Assembly (NCBI RefSeq): GCF_002896855.1
Contig: NZ_CP021850.1
Coordinates: 2,195,665-2,259,664 of the forward strand
Length of the DNA: 64,000 bases
Source: Clostridium thermosuccinogenes
GTDB taxonomy: Bacteria; Bacillota; Clostridia; Acetivibrionales; DSM-5807
Direction: 5' to 3'
Below the pieces are notes generated by a model. That model saw nothing but the letters and a program-made list of their open reading frames with translations, ran no database searches and was not told the DNA's origin. Of the stretch, positions 36,215-44,967 are shown piece by piece; position 1 is the first letter of the stretch; every line of letters begins with the position of its first letter. The translations under genes were made by a program, and so were the position numbers.

Positions 36215-36236
36215 TACCTCGACACACCGACAGCTT
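36200..36236 (+). terminator. Hairpin overlapping the regulator stop codon
   Basis: AAGCTGTCGGT and ACCGACAGCTT form a perfect 11-bp stem starting inside the last codons. The T-run is poor, so termination may be partial. Confidence 0.55.
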
Positions 36237-36498
36237 CTATATCCTTTATCCTTTTCAACTGCATTGTCTGTAAAGATATCCGAACCTAAATCCCTAGTCT
36301 CTGCCATGTAAATTTTCAGATTTTAAAACCAATATCTTCAAGCAATTTCTTGCAGAGAGATATTATGATAAAGCATAATATTTTCGCAAATTATAAAGCC
36401 CAACATAAAATGACATGGATGTAACCGTTTTTGGTATTATGCATATATTGCTGGAAAACTTCATGTCATTTCCAAGCTATTTTAAGCAAACCGCTATT

Positions 36499-37527
36499 TT
36501 ACAGAAAAACAATACATGAAGGCGCCGGTATGTTTACACTATACCCTATATGCTCCAAATGCCCGTTCAAAAAAGAAAATACTTCTATGGTATCCGAATT
36601 TTGATTTGCTGCCAACAAGAAACGTCCATCCGGTGAAAAGGAAAAGTCGCGGGGTGTATTTCCTCTTGTGGAGTAAACCCCTGTTAGCGTCAGCTCACCA
36701 GTTTCCTCCTTCACACCGAACACCGATATGCTGTCGTGCCCCCTGTTTGAAGCGCAAACAAACCGTCCGTCCTGGGATATTTTTATGGCAGCGCATGTGC
36801 TATCTCCACTGAAATCTCTTGGGAGGGTTTTGTACACACCGATGCATTTTGAATTCTGAGCATCATAAGCATATATTTCGTTGGTAAGCTCACACACCAA
36901 CCATGCGTATCTCCCGTTCCCTGAAAACACAACATGCCTTGGGCCTGCTCCCGGTTTTACTTCAAAAACACTGTCTTCAGCAATTGTACCCTTTCCGGCT
37001 TTGTATAAGACAGCTTTATCTATGCCGAGATCTGCTACGCAAAGCCTTTCTTCCCTTCTATCAAACACTGCACAGTGAATGAGAGGACCTTCCTGGCGGT
37101 CTTTATTAGGTCCACTGCCTTTATGCTGTATTATTTCAGGCTTGTTTACGATCACGCCACCATCTATTGGAAATATCGTCAACTTTCCGTCGCCGTAATT
37201 TGCCACATATAGAAACCTGTTATCCTTATCGGCTGTCAAGTGGCAAGGATAAGTACCTCCGGTATATGCTTTTGAAATAAAGGTTAAGGTTGCATCTTCA
37301 TTTACTCTGAAAGAAGCCGCAGCGCCTCCATAGAGGCCGTCAATTTCCTCTGTTTCCAGCACGCAATACAGGTATTTCTTGTCCCTGGATAGAGCTAAAT
37401 AGGACGGATTGCAAGACTCATATGCATCCAGGATATGCATCTCGCCGGTGTGGCCGTCAACCTCCGTAAGATAGATGCCTTTACTTCCTCTCATTGAATA
37501 AGTGCCTATATATGCTTTGTATTTCAT
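36499..37527 (-). CDS. Lactonase-fold (6-phosphogluconolactonase YbhE-like) beta-propeller
   Basis: This is a seven-bladed propeller protein of the lactonase family (YIGTYSMRGSKGIYL at the start, GAGPRHVVFSGNGRYAWLVCEL, and TPRDFSFSPDGRFLLAANQNSD near the end). Members include E. coli Pgl, which hydrolyses 6-phosphogluconolactone, but many have other sugar lactones as substrate. There is no signal peptide. GGGAGG precedes the ATG. It is a single gene next to the mannosidase cluster. Confidence 0.85.
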   Translation of the reverse strand: MKYKAYIGTYSMRGSKGIYLTEVDGHTGEMHILDAYESCNPSYLALSRDKKYLYCVLETEEIDGLYGGAAASFRVNEDATLTFISKAYTGGTYPCHLTADKDNRFLYVANYGDGKLTIFPIDGGVIVNKPEIIQHKGSGPNKDRQEGPLIHCAVFDRREERLCVADLGIDKAVLYKAGKGTIAEDSVFEVKPGAGPRHVVFSGNGRYAWLVCELTNEIYAYDAQNSKCIGVYKTLPRDFSGDSTCAAIKISQDGRFVCASNRGHDSISVFGVKEETGELTLTGVYSTRGNTPRDFSFSPDGRFLLAANQNSDTIEVFSFLNGHLEHIGYSVNIPAPSCIVFL

Positions 37528-37650
37528 AGACCTTTCCTCCCGTTAGAGTAAGCTCGCGCTTTTTATGATTATTCTGCACAACCCTTCATGTTTGCATAAC
37601 ACAACCAATAGTGAAAATAACATTACTATTTTCGTGATAACAACTCATGC

Positions 37651-38424
37651 TTACCTGTCCAGTAAAAAGGATTTGATCAAAGCAAAGTATTCCCTTAAGT
37701 AGCTGTTAAACCTTACGGATATGGGGGTGCCGCACGTGATGCCGTAGGGTTCAAATCCATTTCTCCGGGCCAGCATTTTCGATCTCAGCATATGAAAATC
37801 ATTGGTTACTATCATTATTTTATCTATATCCTGATTCTCCATGTCTGATATCAGCTTTTTGGAAAACCTGAAATTCTCCATCGTGCTTGTGGATTTGTCC
37901 TCCATTATCACCCTTTCCGGATTTATTCCCCGGTTGACTAGATATCTTTTCATGGCTTCCGCTTCCGATATATCCTCTCCATATCCCTGACCTCCGGATA
38001 CAATGACTTTGGTATCCGGATAACGGTTTAAATATTCAATCCCTTTGTCCAGCCTTTGCTTTAAGGTCAGTGACACCGTTTCTCCATTTAAACCGGCTCC
38101 CAGTATTATGAGATAATCAGTTCTGACATCATCCTGGGACCTGTTATTGTAAATTATCAAGCCTTCTATCAGCACAAAGGATACGGCAAAAGCAATAAGC
38201 CCTGCCTTAATCAAGTTTCTCATGATACGGCTTTTTATAATTGCCTTGTCCTTATAAACCGACAGCTTAAGGCAGGCATAGGCTATGAGTACAATGCCCG
38301 CCAGCCCCGGAAGCAGGATGCCCAAATTCATGCCGGCATAGAACAACAGAACTAAGGTATTAAATATCCCTGATATACCTGAAATCAATAGTATTATGTA
38401 AAAAACCCTTTTTAACCTCTGCAT
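37651..38424 (-). CDS. YdcF/SanA-like DUF218 membrane protein
   Basis: Three N-terminal membrane helices (about 5-30, 34-52 and 72-92) precede a DUF218 domain with the motifs IILGAGLNGE, VSGGQGYGEDISEAEAMKRYL and IMEDKSTSTMENF. The family (YdcF, ElyC, SanA) is linked to the envelope; ElyC affects lipid-carrier use in E. coli. Six bases separate it from the upstream DNA glycosylase stop codon, and its ribosome site lies in that gene's end, so the two are coupled. Confidence 0.85.
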   Translation of the reverse strand: MQRLKRVFYIILLISGISGIFNTLVLLFYAGMNLGILLPGLAGIVLIAYACLKLSVYKDKAIIKSRIMRNLIKAGLIAFAVSFVLIEGLIIYNNRSQDDVRTDYLIILGAGLNGETVSLTLKQRLDKGIEYLNRYPDTKVIVSGGQGYGEDISEAEAMKRYLVNRGINPERVIMEDKSTSTMENFRFSKKLISDMENQDIDKIMIVTNDFHMLRSKMLARRNGFEPYGITCGTPISVRFNSYLREYFALIKSFLLDR

Positions 38425-38430
38425 ATCACT

Positions 38431-38931
38431 TTACTCCCAAAAATGTTCAGATAGTATGATTTTCCACTGCTCCAGCTTATCTTTATATTTTACCGCATTG
38501 GCCGGACTGGTGGAAGGCAGCCTGTGAAACAAAATATCCTTTCTGATGTTTAATTTTACCTCTACCATTTTTTTGAACAGCTCTTCCGCTTTGCTTCCAT
38601 TAAAAAACACTGATTTTATATTAGGGTATTGCCTTAAAAAAGCATCAAAATCGTTGGGCACAGGATTCACGATTTTAGAATCGCTGCTGCCTTCCCTGTC
38701 ACAGCTTTTCAGAACATCCCAAACTGCAACATGATGCTTAAGCAGGAATGTCTTCCTTCTTTCATAGTCGTCATCAAATTCCTCATTGAACAGCTCGTAT
38801 ATTATCTTCCAGAAATGATTCTGCTTATTGCCGTAATATTGGTGCTTTTCCAGGGACTTTACGCTCGGCATGCTCCCCAGAATCAGTATCCTGCAATCTT
38901 TGTCCACTATAGGTTCAAAGGATTTAATCAT
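38431..38931 (-). CDS. Family 6 DNA glycosylase (hypoxanthine/uracil)
   Basis: This repair enzyme of the uracil-DNA glycosylase superfamily is closest to family 6 hypoxanthine-DNA glycosylase, which removes deaminated adenine. The active-site block GSMPSVKSLEKHQYYGNKQNHFWKI and the late LPSTSPAN loop fit this family. Length (166 aa) is normal. No good ribosome site precedes the ATG. It starts a two-gene unit with the YdcF-like gene. Confidence 0.88.
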   Translation of the reverse strand: MIKSFEPIVDKDCRILILGSMPSVKSLEKHQYYGNKQNHFWKIIYELFNEEFDDDYERRKTFLLKHHVAVWDVLKSCDREGSSDSKIVNPVPNDFDAFLRQYPNIKSVFFNGSKAEELFKKMVEVKLNIRKDILFHRLPSTSPANAVKYKDKLEQWKIILSEHFWE

Positions 38932-39157
38932 ATTGCAAGTCCGCCTTCAGTTTCATATTTGACCACTGCAATTACCGAATTGACTTAGAATCCCTTCGGT
39001 GCAAAAATCATCCATTTTGCCAGTTGAACTCAAACCAATTTATATAATTCTATTATAAAATGATATCACATTAGGTTTCAAATTTACTTGATAAAAATGC
39101 AACAAAGTTCAATAAGTAAGCAATTCGTTCTTAAAAATGCTATGTTATAGCATAAAT

Positions 39158-39208
39158 AAACCCAGCAGCGTAAGTAAACCGGCTTTTGCTTAAACTGCTG
39201 GGTTTTGC
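39158..39208 (-). terminator. Terminator of the GH31 operon
   Basis: AAACCCAGCAG and CTGCTGGGTTT enclose a second stem (GTAAG/CTTAA). T-rich flanks on both sides. It lies about 50 bases beyond the GH31 stop codon; 38932-39157 holds no visible gene. Confidence 0.85.
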
Positions 39209-39255
39209 GTTCAACTCACGACAAAATTGTCTGGATATTTTCTTAAAATTATCAT

Positions 39256-41586
39256 TTATTCATTCAGCAGCTTTACTTCAATCTCCTTCATTCCTGCTTC
39301 CGCTTTGATGCGCACTCCCATAGGACTCTTCTCTGCAACTGCTCCTTTGACAACCTCCACCGCATCCTTGCTGCGCAGCACCACATACCAGGGTTTATCT
39401 GCCATGTCTACGGTAACCTTCAATATATCGCCTGTTCTCGCAGCTTTTGCAGTCATTATGTTCCTCCCATCCAATCCGGGAACCTCCGCTGCTGCGCTGG
39501 TGCCGTCATCCAGTTGAAAGATATGGAATGCCACATCCTGGCTGTAATCATAGTCAGGCCTTGTATCAACAGAACCCAAAGCAATAATGGTATTGGGCCG
39601 TGCCCAGAGGGGAAGGCTCATATATCCGTATTCTTCTTCCATCCATCGGCCGCCTTCCACTACCCTTCCATCCAGGAAATGGGTCCATTTTCCCTTAGGC
39701 AGATAGTATTTTGCCTTTCCTTTGTCATTGAATATAGGAGCTACCAGAAGGGAACCTCCCAGCATGTATTGAAGGTCCAGATAACTGCATACGGGGTCAT
39801 CCGGAAATTCCAGAAGCATGCTTCTCAACACCGGAATACCTTTTCCGGATGCTTCGCATGCGGCACCATACAGATAGGGCATGAGGCTGCATTTCAGCTT
39901 TGTGAAAAATCTCACCACATCCACCGATTCCTCGTCAAACATCCATGGCACCCTGTAGGAAGCGCTTCCGTGGAGTCTGCTGTGAGAGGACAAGAGGCCG
40001 AAAGCTGCCCATCTTTTGTACAGATCGGCAGTAGCAGTGCTTTCAAATCCGCTTATATCATGGCTCCAGAAGCCAAAGCCCGACATGCCCAGGGATAGTC
40101 CTCCCCTCAATGTTTCAGCCATGGATTCATAACTGGCGCTGCAATCCCCTCCCCAATGAACAGGGAACTGCTGGCTTCCTGCTGTCGCCGACCGGGCAAA
40201 TAGGCATGCCTCTCCCTTTCCATACTTCTCTTCCAGCACCTCGAACACAGTCTTGTTGTATAGAAAGGTGTAATAATTGTGCATTTTCACAGGGTCTGAA
40301 CCGTCATAATAAACCACATTTGTGGGTATTCTTTCGCCAAAGTCGGTCTTGAAGCAGTCCACTCCCATATCCAGCAGGCGTCTTAATTTCGATTTGTACC
40401 ATTCGCAGGCTTCTGGGTTGGTGAAATCAACCAGACCCATGCCGGCCTGCCACATATCCCATTGCCATACGTCACCGTTAGGCCTTTTTACCAGATATCC
40501 CCTTTCCATGCCTTCATCGAAAAGCTTGGATTTCTGAGCGATATATGGGTTGATCCATACACAGATCTTTAAGCCTTTCTTCTTAAGTCTTTTCAGCATG
40601 CCTTCAGGGTCCGGGAAAACCCTCTCATCCCATGCAAAATTGCACCATTCAAATTCTTTCATCCAGAAGCAGTCAAAATGGAATACATGTAGAGGAATAT
40701 CCCTTTCTGCCATGCCGTCAATAAAACTGGTGACGGTGTTTTCATCATAGCTGGTGGTAAAGGAGGTGGTAAGCCAAAGTCCGAAGGACCATGCCGGAGG
40801 CAGGGATGGTCTTCCGGTAAGAGCCGTGTATTTCTCCAATACTTCTTTAGGGGTAGGTCCGTATAAGATGAAATACTCAAGACACTCTCCCGGCACGCTG
40901 AACTGTACCCGGCTCACCTTTTCCGACGCTATCTCAAAGGACACCTTTTCAGGGTGGTTCACAAATACGCCATAGCCTTTGCTGGACATGTAAAACGGGA
41001 CGTTCTTGTAAGCTATCTCACTGCTGGTGCCTCCATCTTCATTCCACATATCAACAACCTGCCCGTTCTTTATAAAAGGAGTAAACCTTTCCCCCAGGCC
41101 ATAGATATATTCGGCAACACCCAGGGAAAGCTGTTCGTGCACATATGTGCTGCCGTCATCCATCACAATATATCCCATGTTTTTCATTCCGCTTCCTGTG
41201 ACCAACTCATCTTCGGCAATAAAATCTATTCCCCAGTCCCTTCCCTTCTTTACCCGGGCAGTCAATCGTCCCGATGTCAGGGTGGCTGCATCCTCATCAT
41301 TGGTTATCTCCACTTTTGTTTCATGCTTTTCTTTTATTTCATAAGCCGGCGGTTTTAAAGCAAAACCCTTGTGATGATAGAACTTTACTCTGATTACGTC
41401 CTCCATGGGAGAAGACAGCTCCACTGTAAACATCGGACAGTTCAAAGTGTCGCCGCGATGCTTTATGGGCCTGGAAGGCGCATATATTTCCAAGGATGCC
41501 TCCTTAACATCAACGCTGTATGCCTCTGCAGGAAAAAAAGCCTTAAGGCCATCGCGCATCTGCCAGTATCCGTTTGTAAACTTCAT
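39256..41586 (-). CDS. yicI: GH31 alpha-xylosidase, YicI type
   Basis: This cytoplasmic enzyme removes alpha-1,6-linked xylose from the end of xyloglucan oligosaccharides (isoprimeverose). It is nearly colinear with E. coli YicI (772 aa): nucleophile Asp415 in CFKTDFGERIP and acid/base Asp481 in HWGGDCSASYESM match YicI Asp416 and Asp482. The FHFDCFWMKEFEWCNFAWD block that sets alpha-xyloside specificity is present. GGGGTGG precedes the ATG, 29 bases after the DUF4846 gene. With the GH5 enzyme nearby it supports xyloglucan use. Confidence 0.93.
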   Translation of the reverse strand: MKFTNGYWQMRDGLKAFFPAEAYSVDVKEASLEIYAPSRPIKHRGDTLNCPMFTVELSSPMEDVIRVKFYHHKGFALKPPAYEIKEKHETKVEITNDEDAATLTSGRLTARVKKGRDWGIDFIAEDELVTGSGMKNMGYIVMDDGSTYVHEQLSLGVAEYIYGLGERFTPFIKNGQVVDMWNEDGGTSSEIAYKNVPFYMSSKGYGVFVNHPEKVSFEIASEKVSRVQFSVPGECLEYFILYGPTPKEVLEKYTALTGRPSLPPAWSFGLWLTTSFTTSYDENTVTSFIDGMAERDIPLHVFHFDCFWMKEFEWCNFAWDERVFPDPEGMLKRLKKKGLKICVWINPYIAQKSKLFDEGMERGYLVKRPNGDVWQWDMWQAGMGLVDFTNPEACEWYKSKLRRLLDMGVDCFKTDFGERIPTNVVYYDGSDPVKMHNYYTFLYNKTVFEVLEEKYGKGEACLFARSATAGSQQFPVHWGGDCSASYESMAETLRGGLSLGMSGFGFWSHDISGFESTATADLYKRWAAFGLLSSHSRLHGSASYRVPWMFDEESVDVVRFFTKLKCSLMPYLYGAACEASGKGIPVLRSMLLEFPDDPVCSYLDLQYMLGGSLLVAPIFNDKGKAKYYLPKGKWTHFLDGRVVEGGRWMEEEYGYMSLPLWARPNTIIALGSVDTRPDYDYSQDVAFHIFQLDDGTSAAAEVPGLDGRNIMTAKAARTGDILKVTVDMADKPWYVVLRSKDAVEVVKGAVAEKSPMGVRIKAEAGMKEIEVKLLNE

Positions 41587-41615
41587 AAAACCACCCCTAT
41601 CCTTTTTAATTTACC

Positions 41616-42575
41616 TTAATCTTCAAACCGTACAAGCTGATCCTTTGTAAACTTCCACTCAGGAGTTATGAGAGTTTCCCCAAAGTCAAGGGAATACCAT
41701 GGATTCCCTTCATCCTCGGCTGGGTTTTTCAGAATATGTATATCCTGGGCAGGCATATAGCTTTGCGCCACAATAAAGATTTTTTCACCCGTATCCTTGT
41801 TCTCTGCCATATCCAGAACGATCACGCAGTGGCCGGGATCTTCCCCTTTCAGGAACACATCACCTATTCTCATCTCAGCCAGCGGAACTTTCTTCATCTC
41901 CTGAGATAGCGACAAGGTTCCGGCATAAGCAAATACCATGTCCAGGTATCTCCTGAAACTTTCATAATCATTGGAAGGCTCCGCCTGCTTTACCCAATAA
42001 GCGTTATTACCTTCTACCTTTATCCTGTTGCCCTGTCTCCATGTAGCATAATCCGCTTTAAAACCATTGGTGAAATTAAAGTGTATCTCATCATAGAGTC
42101 CCTTGCCATAAAGGTATTCAGCCCACAATCTCATCACCGCATCAGCACACTGCTGGAGGTCCCTGTTTCCGACATCCATGTCCAGGACAGCTACATGCAC
42201 ATCCCTGGGTTTAGTTCTGCCGTCATAATACTTTACTTTTGAATCATGGGGCTTTAACGGCAGATTTCTCAAATATTCTCCAAAAGAGCCGGCATCAGCT
42301 TCTATCCTGACAAAGCCTTCCGGGACTTGTATTCGTTCCTGGACAGTCATGCCGTTTTCATTGATGAGGTCAACTGCTGTATTTTCAGTTGACCTCTGAA
42401 ATCCATTTCCAACAATCGCCGAATTGCTCTCCGTATCTGTTATGCTGGTATCAAACCCGGAGCCCGGGTCAGCCTTTGTCCGGCAGGCTGTCAATAGCAC
42501 CGGAAGCATTAATGATACTGCGAGCATTAGATTAATGAGCTTTTTCCTATGTTTTTCCGAGAATCCCTTTTTCAT
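41616..42575 (-). CDS. DUF4846 lipoprotein
   Basis: This is a lipoprotein (LLTACRTK, lipid Cys) with a DUF4846 domain from about residue 85 to the end. The domain has paired conserved patterns (YYDGRTKPRD, AVLDMDVGNRDLQQCADAVMRLWAEYLY, and GHCVIVLDMAENKDTGEKIFIVAQSYMPAQ) reminiscent of NlpC-like papain folds, but no function is established. The longest ORF starts at 42695; the ATG at 42575 follows GGTGAG and directly precedes the signal peptide. It lies before GH31 in the same operon. Confidence 0.8.
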   Translation of the reverse strand: MKKGFSEKHRKKLINLMLAVSLMLPVLLTACRTKADPGSGFDTSITDTESNSAIVGNGFQRSTENTAVDLINENGMTVQERIQVPEGFVRIEADAGSFGEYLRNLPLKPHDSKVKYYDGRTKPRDVHVAVLDMDVGNRDLQQCADAVMRLWAEYLYGKGLYDEIHFNFTNGFKADYATWRQGNRIKVEGNNAYWVKQAEPSNDYESFRRYLDMVFAYAGTLSLSQEMKKVPLAEMRIGDVFLKGEDPGHCVIVLDMAENKDTGEKIFIVAQSYMPAQDIHILKNPAEDEGNPWYSLDFGETLITPEWKFTKDQLVRFED

Positions 42576-42675
42576 TTGTCTCACCGTAAACCTTTTCCAT
42601 TGCTTTTCGAAAGCAAGGTATAAATTTAGTAAACTAATATACCGGATATTCCTCTGTTTGTGCACCATCAAAAGC

Positions 42676-43218
42676 TTATCTGCTGTTCTTCCCATCTATA
42701 TACCCAAAAGCGTGAAAAACGATCTCTGAGCATATTAATCCCAGTACAGCTCCTCCTATTATATCCGAAGGGTAATGCACGAAAAGGTACATCCTGGAAA
42801 ACGCGATAAGCAAGGCTAATGCTATCACATAAAATCGGTATTTCTTAAAGGCTTTTGCAAGTACCCCTGCTGCTGCAAAGGATGAAGCTGAATGTCCTGA
42901 AGGAAAAGAATAGGATAAAGGCTTTGAAATAAGCACATCGACCAAGGGATTTTCGAAAAAAGGCCTTGGTCTCTGGATTATATTTTTCAATATCCCGTTT
43001 GCCAAAATTGCACTTAATATCAAAGCGCAGATGGTCATAATTCCGGCCTTTCTGTATTTCCCGCTCACCATCAGCAATACGGATATTAAGATCCAAATAA
43101 GCCCCATGTCTCCCAGGGAAGTGACCCCAATCATTATTTTGTCAAGGAGGCGGCTGTGGAGGTTATCATATATGAATTTGAGAACCTCCATATCCAGGTT
43201 TTTAATATGCTCAATCAT
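42676..43218 (-). CDS. PAP2-family membrane phosphatase
   Basis: This is a membrane phosphatase with five or six helices that removes phosphate from lipid phosphates such as undecaprenyl or phosphatidyl glycerol phosphate. The three family motifs are complete: KNIIQRPRP, PSGHS and SRMYLFVHYPSD. AGGTGGTG precedes the ATG. Three bases separate it from the nitroreductase stop codon, so they are cotranscribed. Confidence 0.92.
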   Translation of the reverse strand: MIEHIKNLDMEVLKFIYDNLHSRLLDKIMIGVTSLGDMGLIWILISVLLMVSGKYRKAGIMTICALILSAILANGILKNIIQRPRPFFENPLVDVLISKPLSYSFPSGHSASSFAAAGVLAKAFKKYRFYVIALALLIAFSRMYLFVHYPSDIIGGAVLGLICSEIVFHAFGYIDGKNSR

Positions 43219-43221
43219 GAT

Positions 43222-43722
43222 TCACCACCTGTTCCTATGTACCCTTGAGGGATTAAATCTATTCGCTGGTTCCTTTGTCTCTGCCGGATATCCCAAGGAC
43301 ATAATGGATAGGGGTGTGACATTTTCCGGAAGTCCAAATATCTCGCTTATGGCTTTTACCCTTTCCTCATTGGGGTAAACACCAAGCCAAACGGCACCTA
43401 GACCAATGTCCTGCGCCATAATCAGCATATTTTCCATGGCGGCAGAACAATCCTGCACCCAATACCCTTCATACTTCTGCAATGACCGGTCACCGCAAAC
43501 GATAATAGCATGGCTGGCTTCGTTGAGCATTTTTGAATAGGGATGAACCTTTGTTATTTCATTTAGAATATTCCTGTCATCCACTACAATGAAATGCCAA
43601 GGCTGTGAATTGCCTGCAGATGGTGCCGCCATGCCTGCTCTTAATATCTGCTCTATCATTTCCTCCGGAACTTTTTTATCTGTATATTTGCGAATGCTTC
43701 TTCTGTTAAAAATTGCCTGCAT
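43222..43722 (-). CDS. Nitroreductase-family flavoprotein
   Basis: This is a small FMN-dependent oxidoreductase of the nitroreductase fold. It opens NRRSIRKYTDKKVPEEMIEQILRAGMAAPSAGNSQPWHFIVV, the usual FMN-binding block, and has the GLGAVWLG motif and the late MSLGYPAE turn. At 166 aa it is of short NfnB type. GGAGGG precedes the ATG. It heads the group with PAP2, DUF4846 and GH31. Substrate unknown. Confidence 0.92.
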   Translation of the reverse strand: MQAIFNRRSIRKYTDKKVPEEMIEQILRAGMAAPSAGNSQPWHFIVVDDRNILNEITKVHPYSKMLNEASHAIIVCGDRSLQKYEGYWVQDCSAAMENMLIMAQDIGLGAVWLGVYPNEERVKAISEIFGLPENVTPLSIMSLGYPAETKEPANRFNPSRVHRNRW

Positions 43723-43874
43723 AATTTATCCCTCCTGTAAACCTTTCTGAATCTCTTTCTCCTCTGCTGCCATACCTCTTGACTTCTTGCATATTTTCAC
43801 AACTGCTGATTTTATGTATTATTGCAGTCTCTTTAGCTCAAAACTTTCATGGCTGCCAGTGTAGGTGCGGATTT

Positions 43875-44651
43875 TTACAGCATTTTGAACTCTTCCTGCA
43901 AAAAGGCGGCTGTGTGCTCCAGCACTTCATCTTCCCAATTCTTACGATTGAACGTATGATCTGCACCCTCTATAATGTGCAAAAGACATCTTTTTTCAAA
44001 GACTTCCAAGTATCTATCCGACGTCTCCACCGGAACAGCCGTATCATTATCTCCGTGCAGAATAAGCACATTCTTATCATATTGGGCTGTTTTTCCTATT
44101 ATATCAACCTTCATTATATCTTCCACAAAGCCTTTCCCCAGCAACAGGCCTCCCAAATCTATATATCCGGATTTATTTAGCGCTGAGAGGTTCTCATCAC
44201 TATAGCGGGACAATATTGCTTCCTTCATGTTGCCCGCCGGCGCCCATAAGCAAAGGGCACGGATATCTTCCTTCCTTTCTCCGGCCAGCATTCCTCCGAC
44301 AGCTCCCCCCATGCTCAGCCCGACCACACCGATTCTTGATGTATCCACAAAATCCAGAGTTTTGGCATAATCCAGGATATTAATGGCATCCTGCAGCTCC
44401 CCGGACAAGGTCATATCCACAAAATCTCCGTCACTTTCTCCGCTTCCTCCAAAATCAAACCTTACGCTGGCAATACCTTTGCTCTCCAAAAGCCTCGACA
44501 GCTTAACAAATATAAAATGAGGCTCCATCTTGTTTCCTGTAAACCCATGAAAAATAAGAACAACCGGAACCTTTCCTTCATGATTTTCCGGCACATGCAG
44601 CATACCTCTCAAGGTAAGCCCACGGCTTTGCAACTCTACAGCTTTTTGCAT
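43875..44651 (-). CDS. Alpha/beta hydrolase, feruloyl esterase-like
   Basis: This soluble serine hydrolase resembles cinnamoyl/feruloyl esterases (LJ0536, Est1E): oxyanion HGFTGNK, nucleophile elbow GLSMGG, Asp in HGDNDTAVP and His in EGADHTFN, with an insert between about residues 135 and 195 as a cap. It may release phenolic acids from plant-wall oligosaccharides, which fits the neighbours, but peptidase-like roles occur in the fold. The start at 44651 follows GGGAGG; the longest ORF adds six residues from a TTG. Confidence 0.85.
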   Translation of the reverse strand: MQKAVELQSRGLTLRGMLHVPENHEGKVPVVLIFHGFTGNKMEPHFIFVKLSRLLESKGIASVRFDFGGSGESDGDFVDMTLSGELQDAINILDYAKTLDFVDTSRIGVVGLSMGGAVGGMLAGERKEDIRALCLWAPAGNMKEAILSRYSDENLSALNKSGYIDLGGLLLGKGFVEDIMKVDIIGKTAQYDKNVLILHGDNDTAVPVETSDRYLEVFEKRCLLHIIEGADHTFNRKNWEDEVLEHTAAFLQEEFKML

Positions 44652-44967
44652 ATGAAAACCTCCCAACAATCTTATGCCTTATTTCTTTATTCATATTACG
44701 GATATTGGTATTTATTCTATATAAAAATTTTTATTCCTGCTTATTATAACCGGTTTGTCGCACAAATAAAAGTAAAGGAAACCGATACAAGCTTCCTCCT
44801 AAAACCGATTTAAATTCATATTCATTGCCAATACCTTTCAAATCCATAATCACTTAGAAGTATCTTTTTCTCCTGCGGCACGGCAGCTTTTTCATGGATT
44901 TCTTTTCTTAAAGCTAATTTTTTACCGAAATTTCAACATCATCATCCCGCATAATATCAGCATCATT
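44652..44967. other. Gap between esterase and endoglucanase, nothing seen
   Basis: This 316-bp AT-rich stretch probably carries the esterase promoter and the end of the GH5 transcript. I see no clear terminator, RNA or small gene. Confidence 0.4.

Noticed and set aside
37740-37765. A tRNA T-arm suggested by GGTTCAAATCC
   Set aside because: It lies inside the YdcF-like gene and no acceptor or anticodon stems can be drawn around it.
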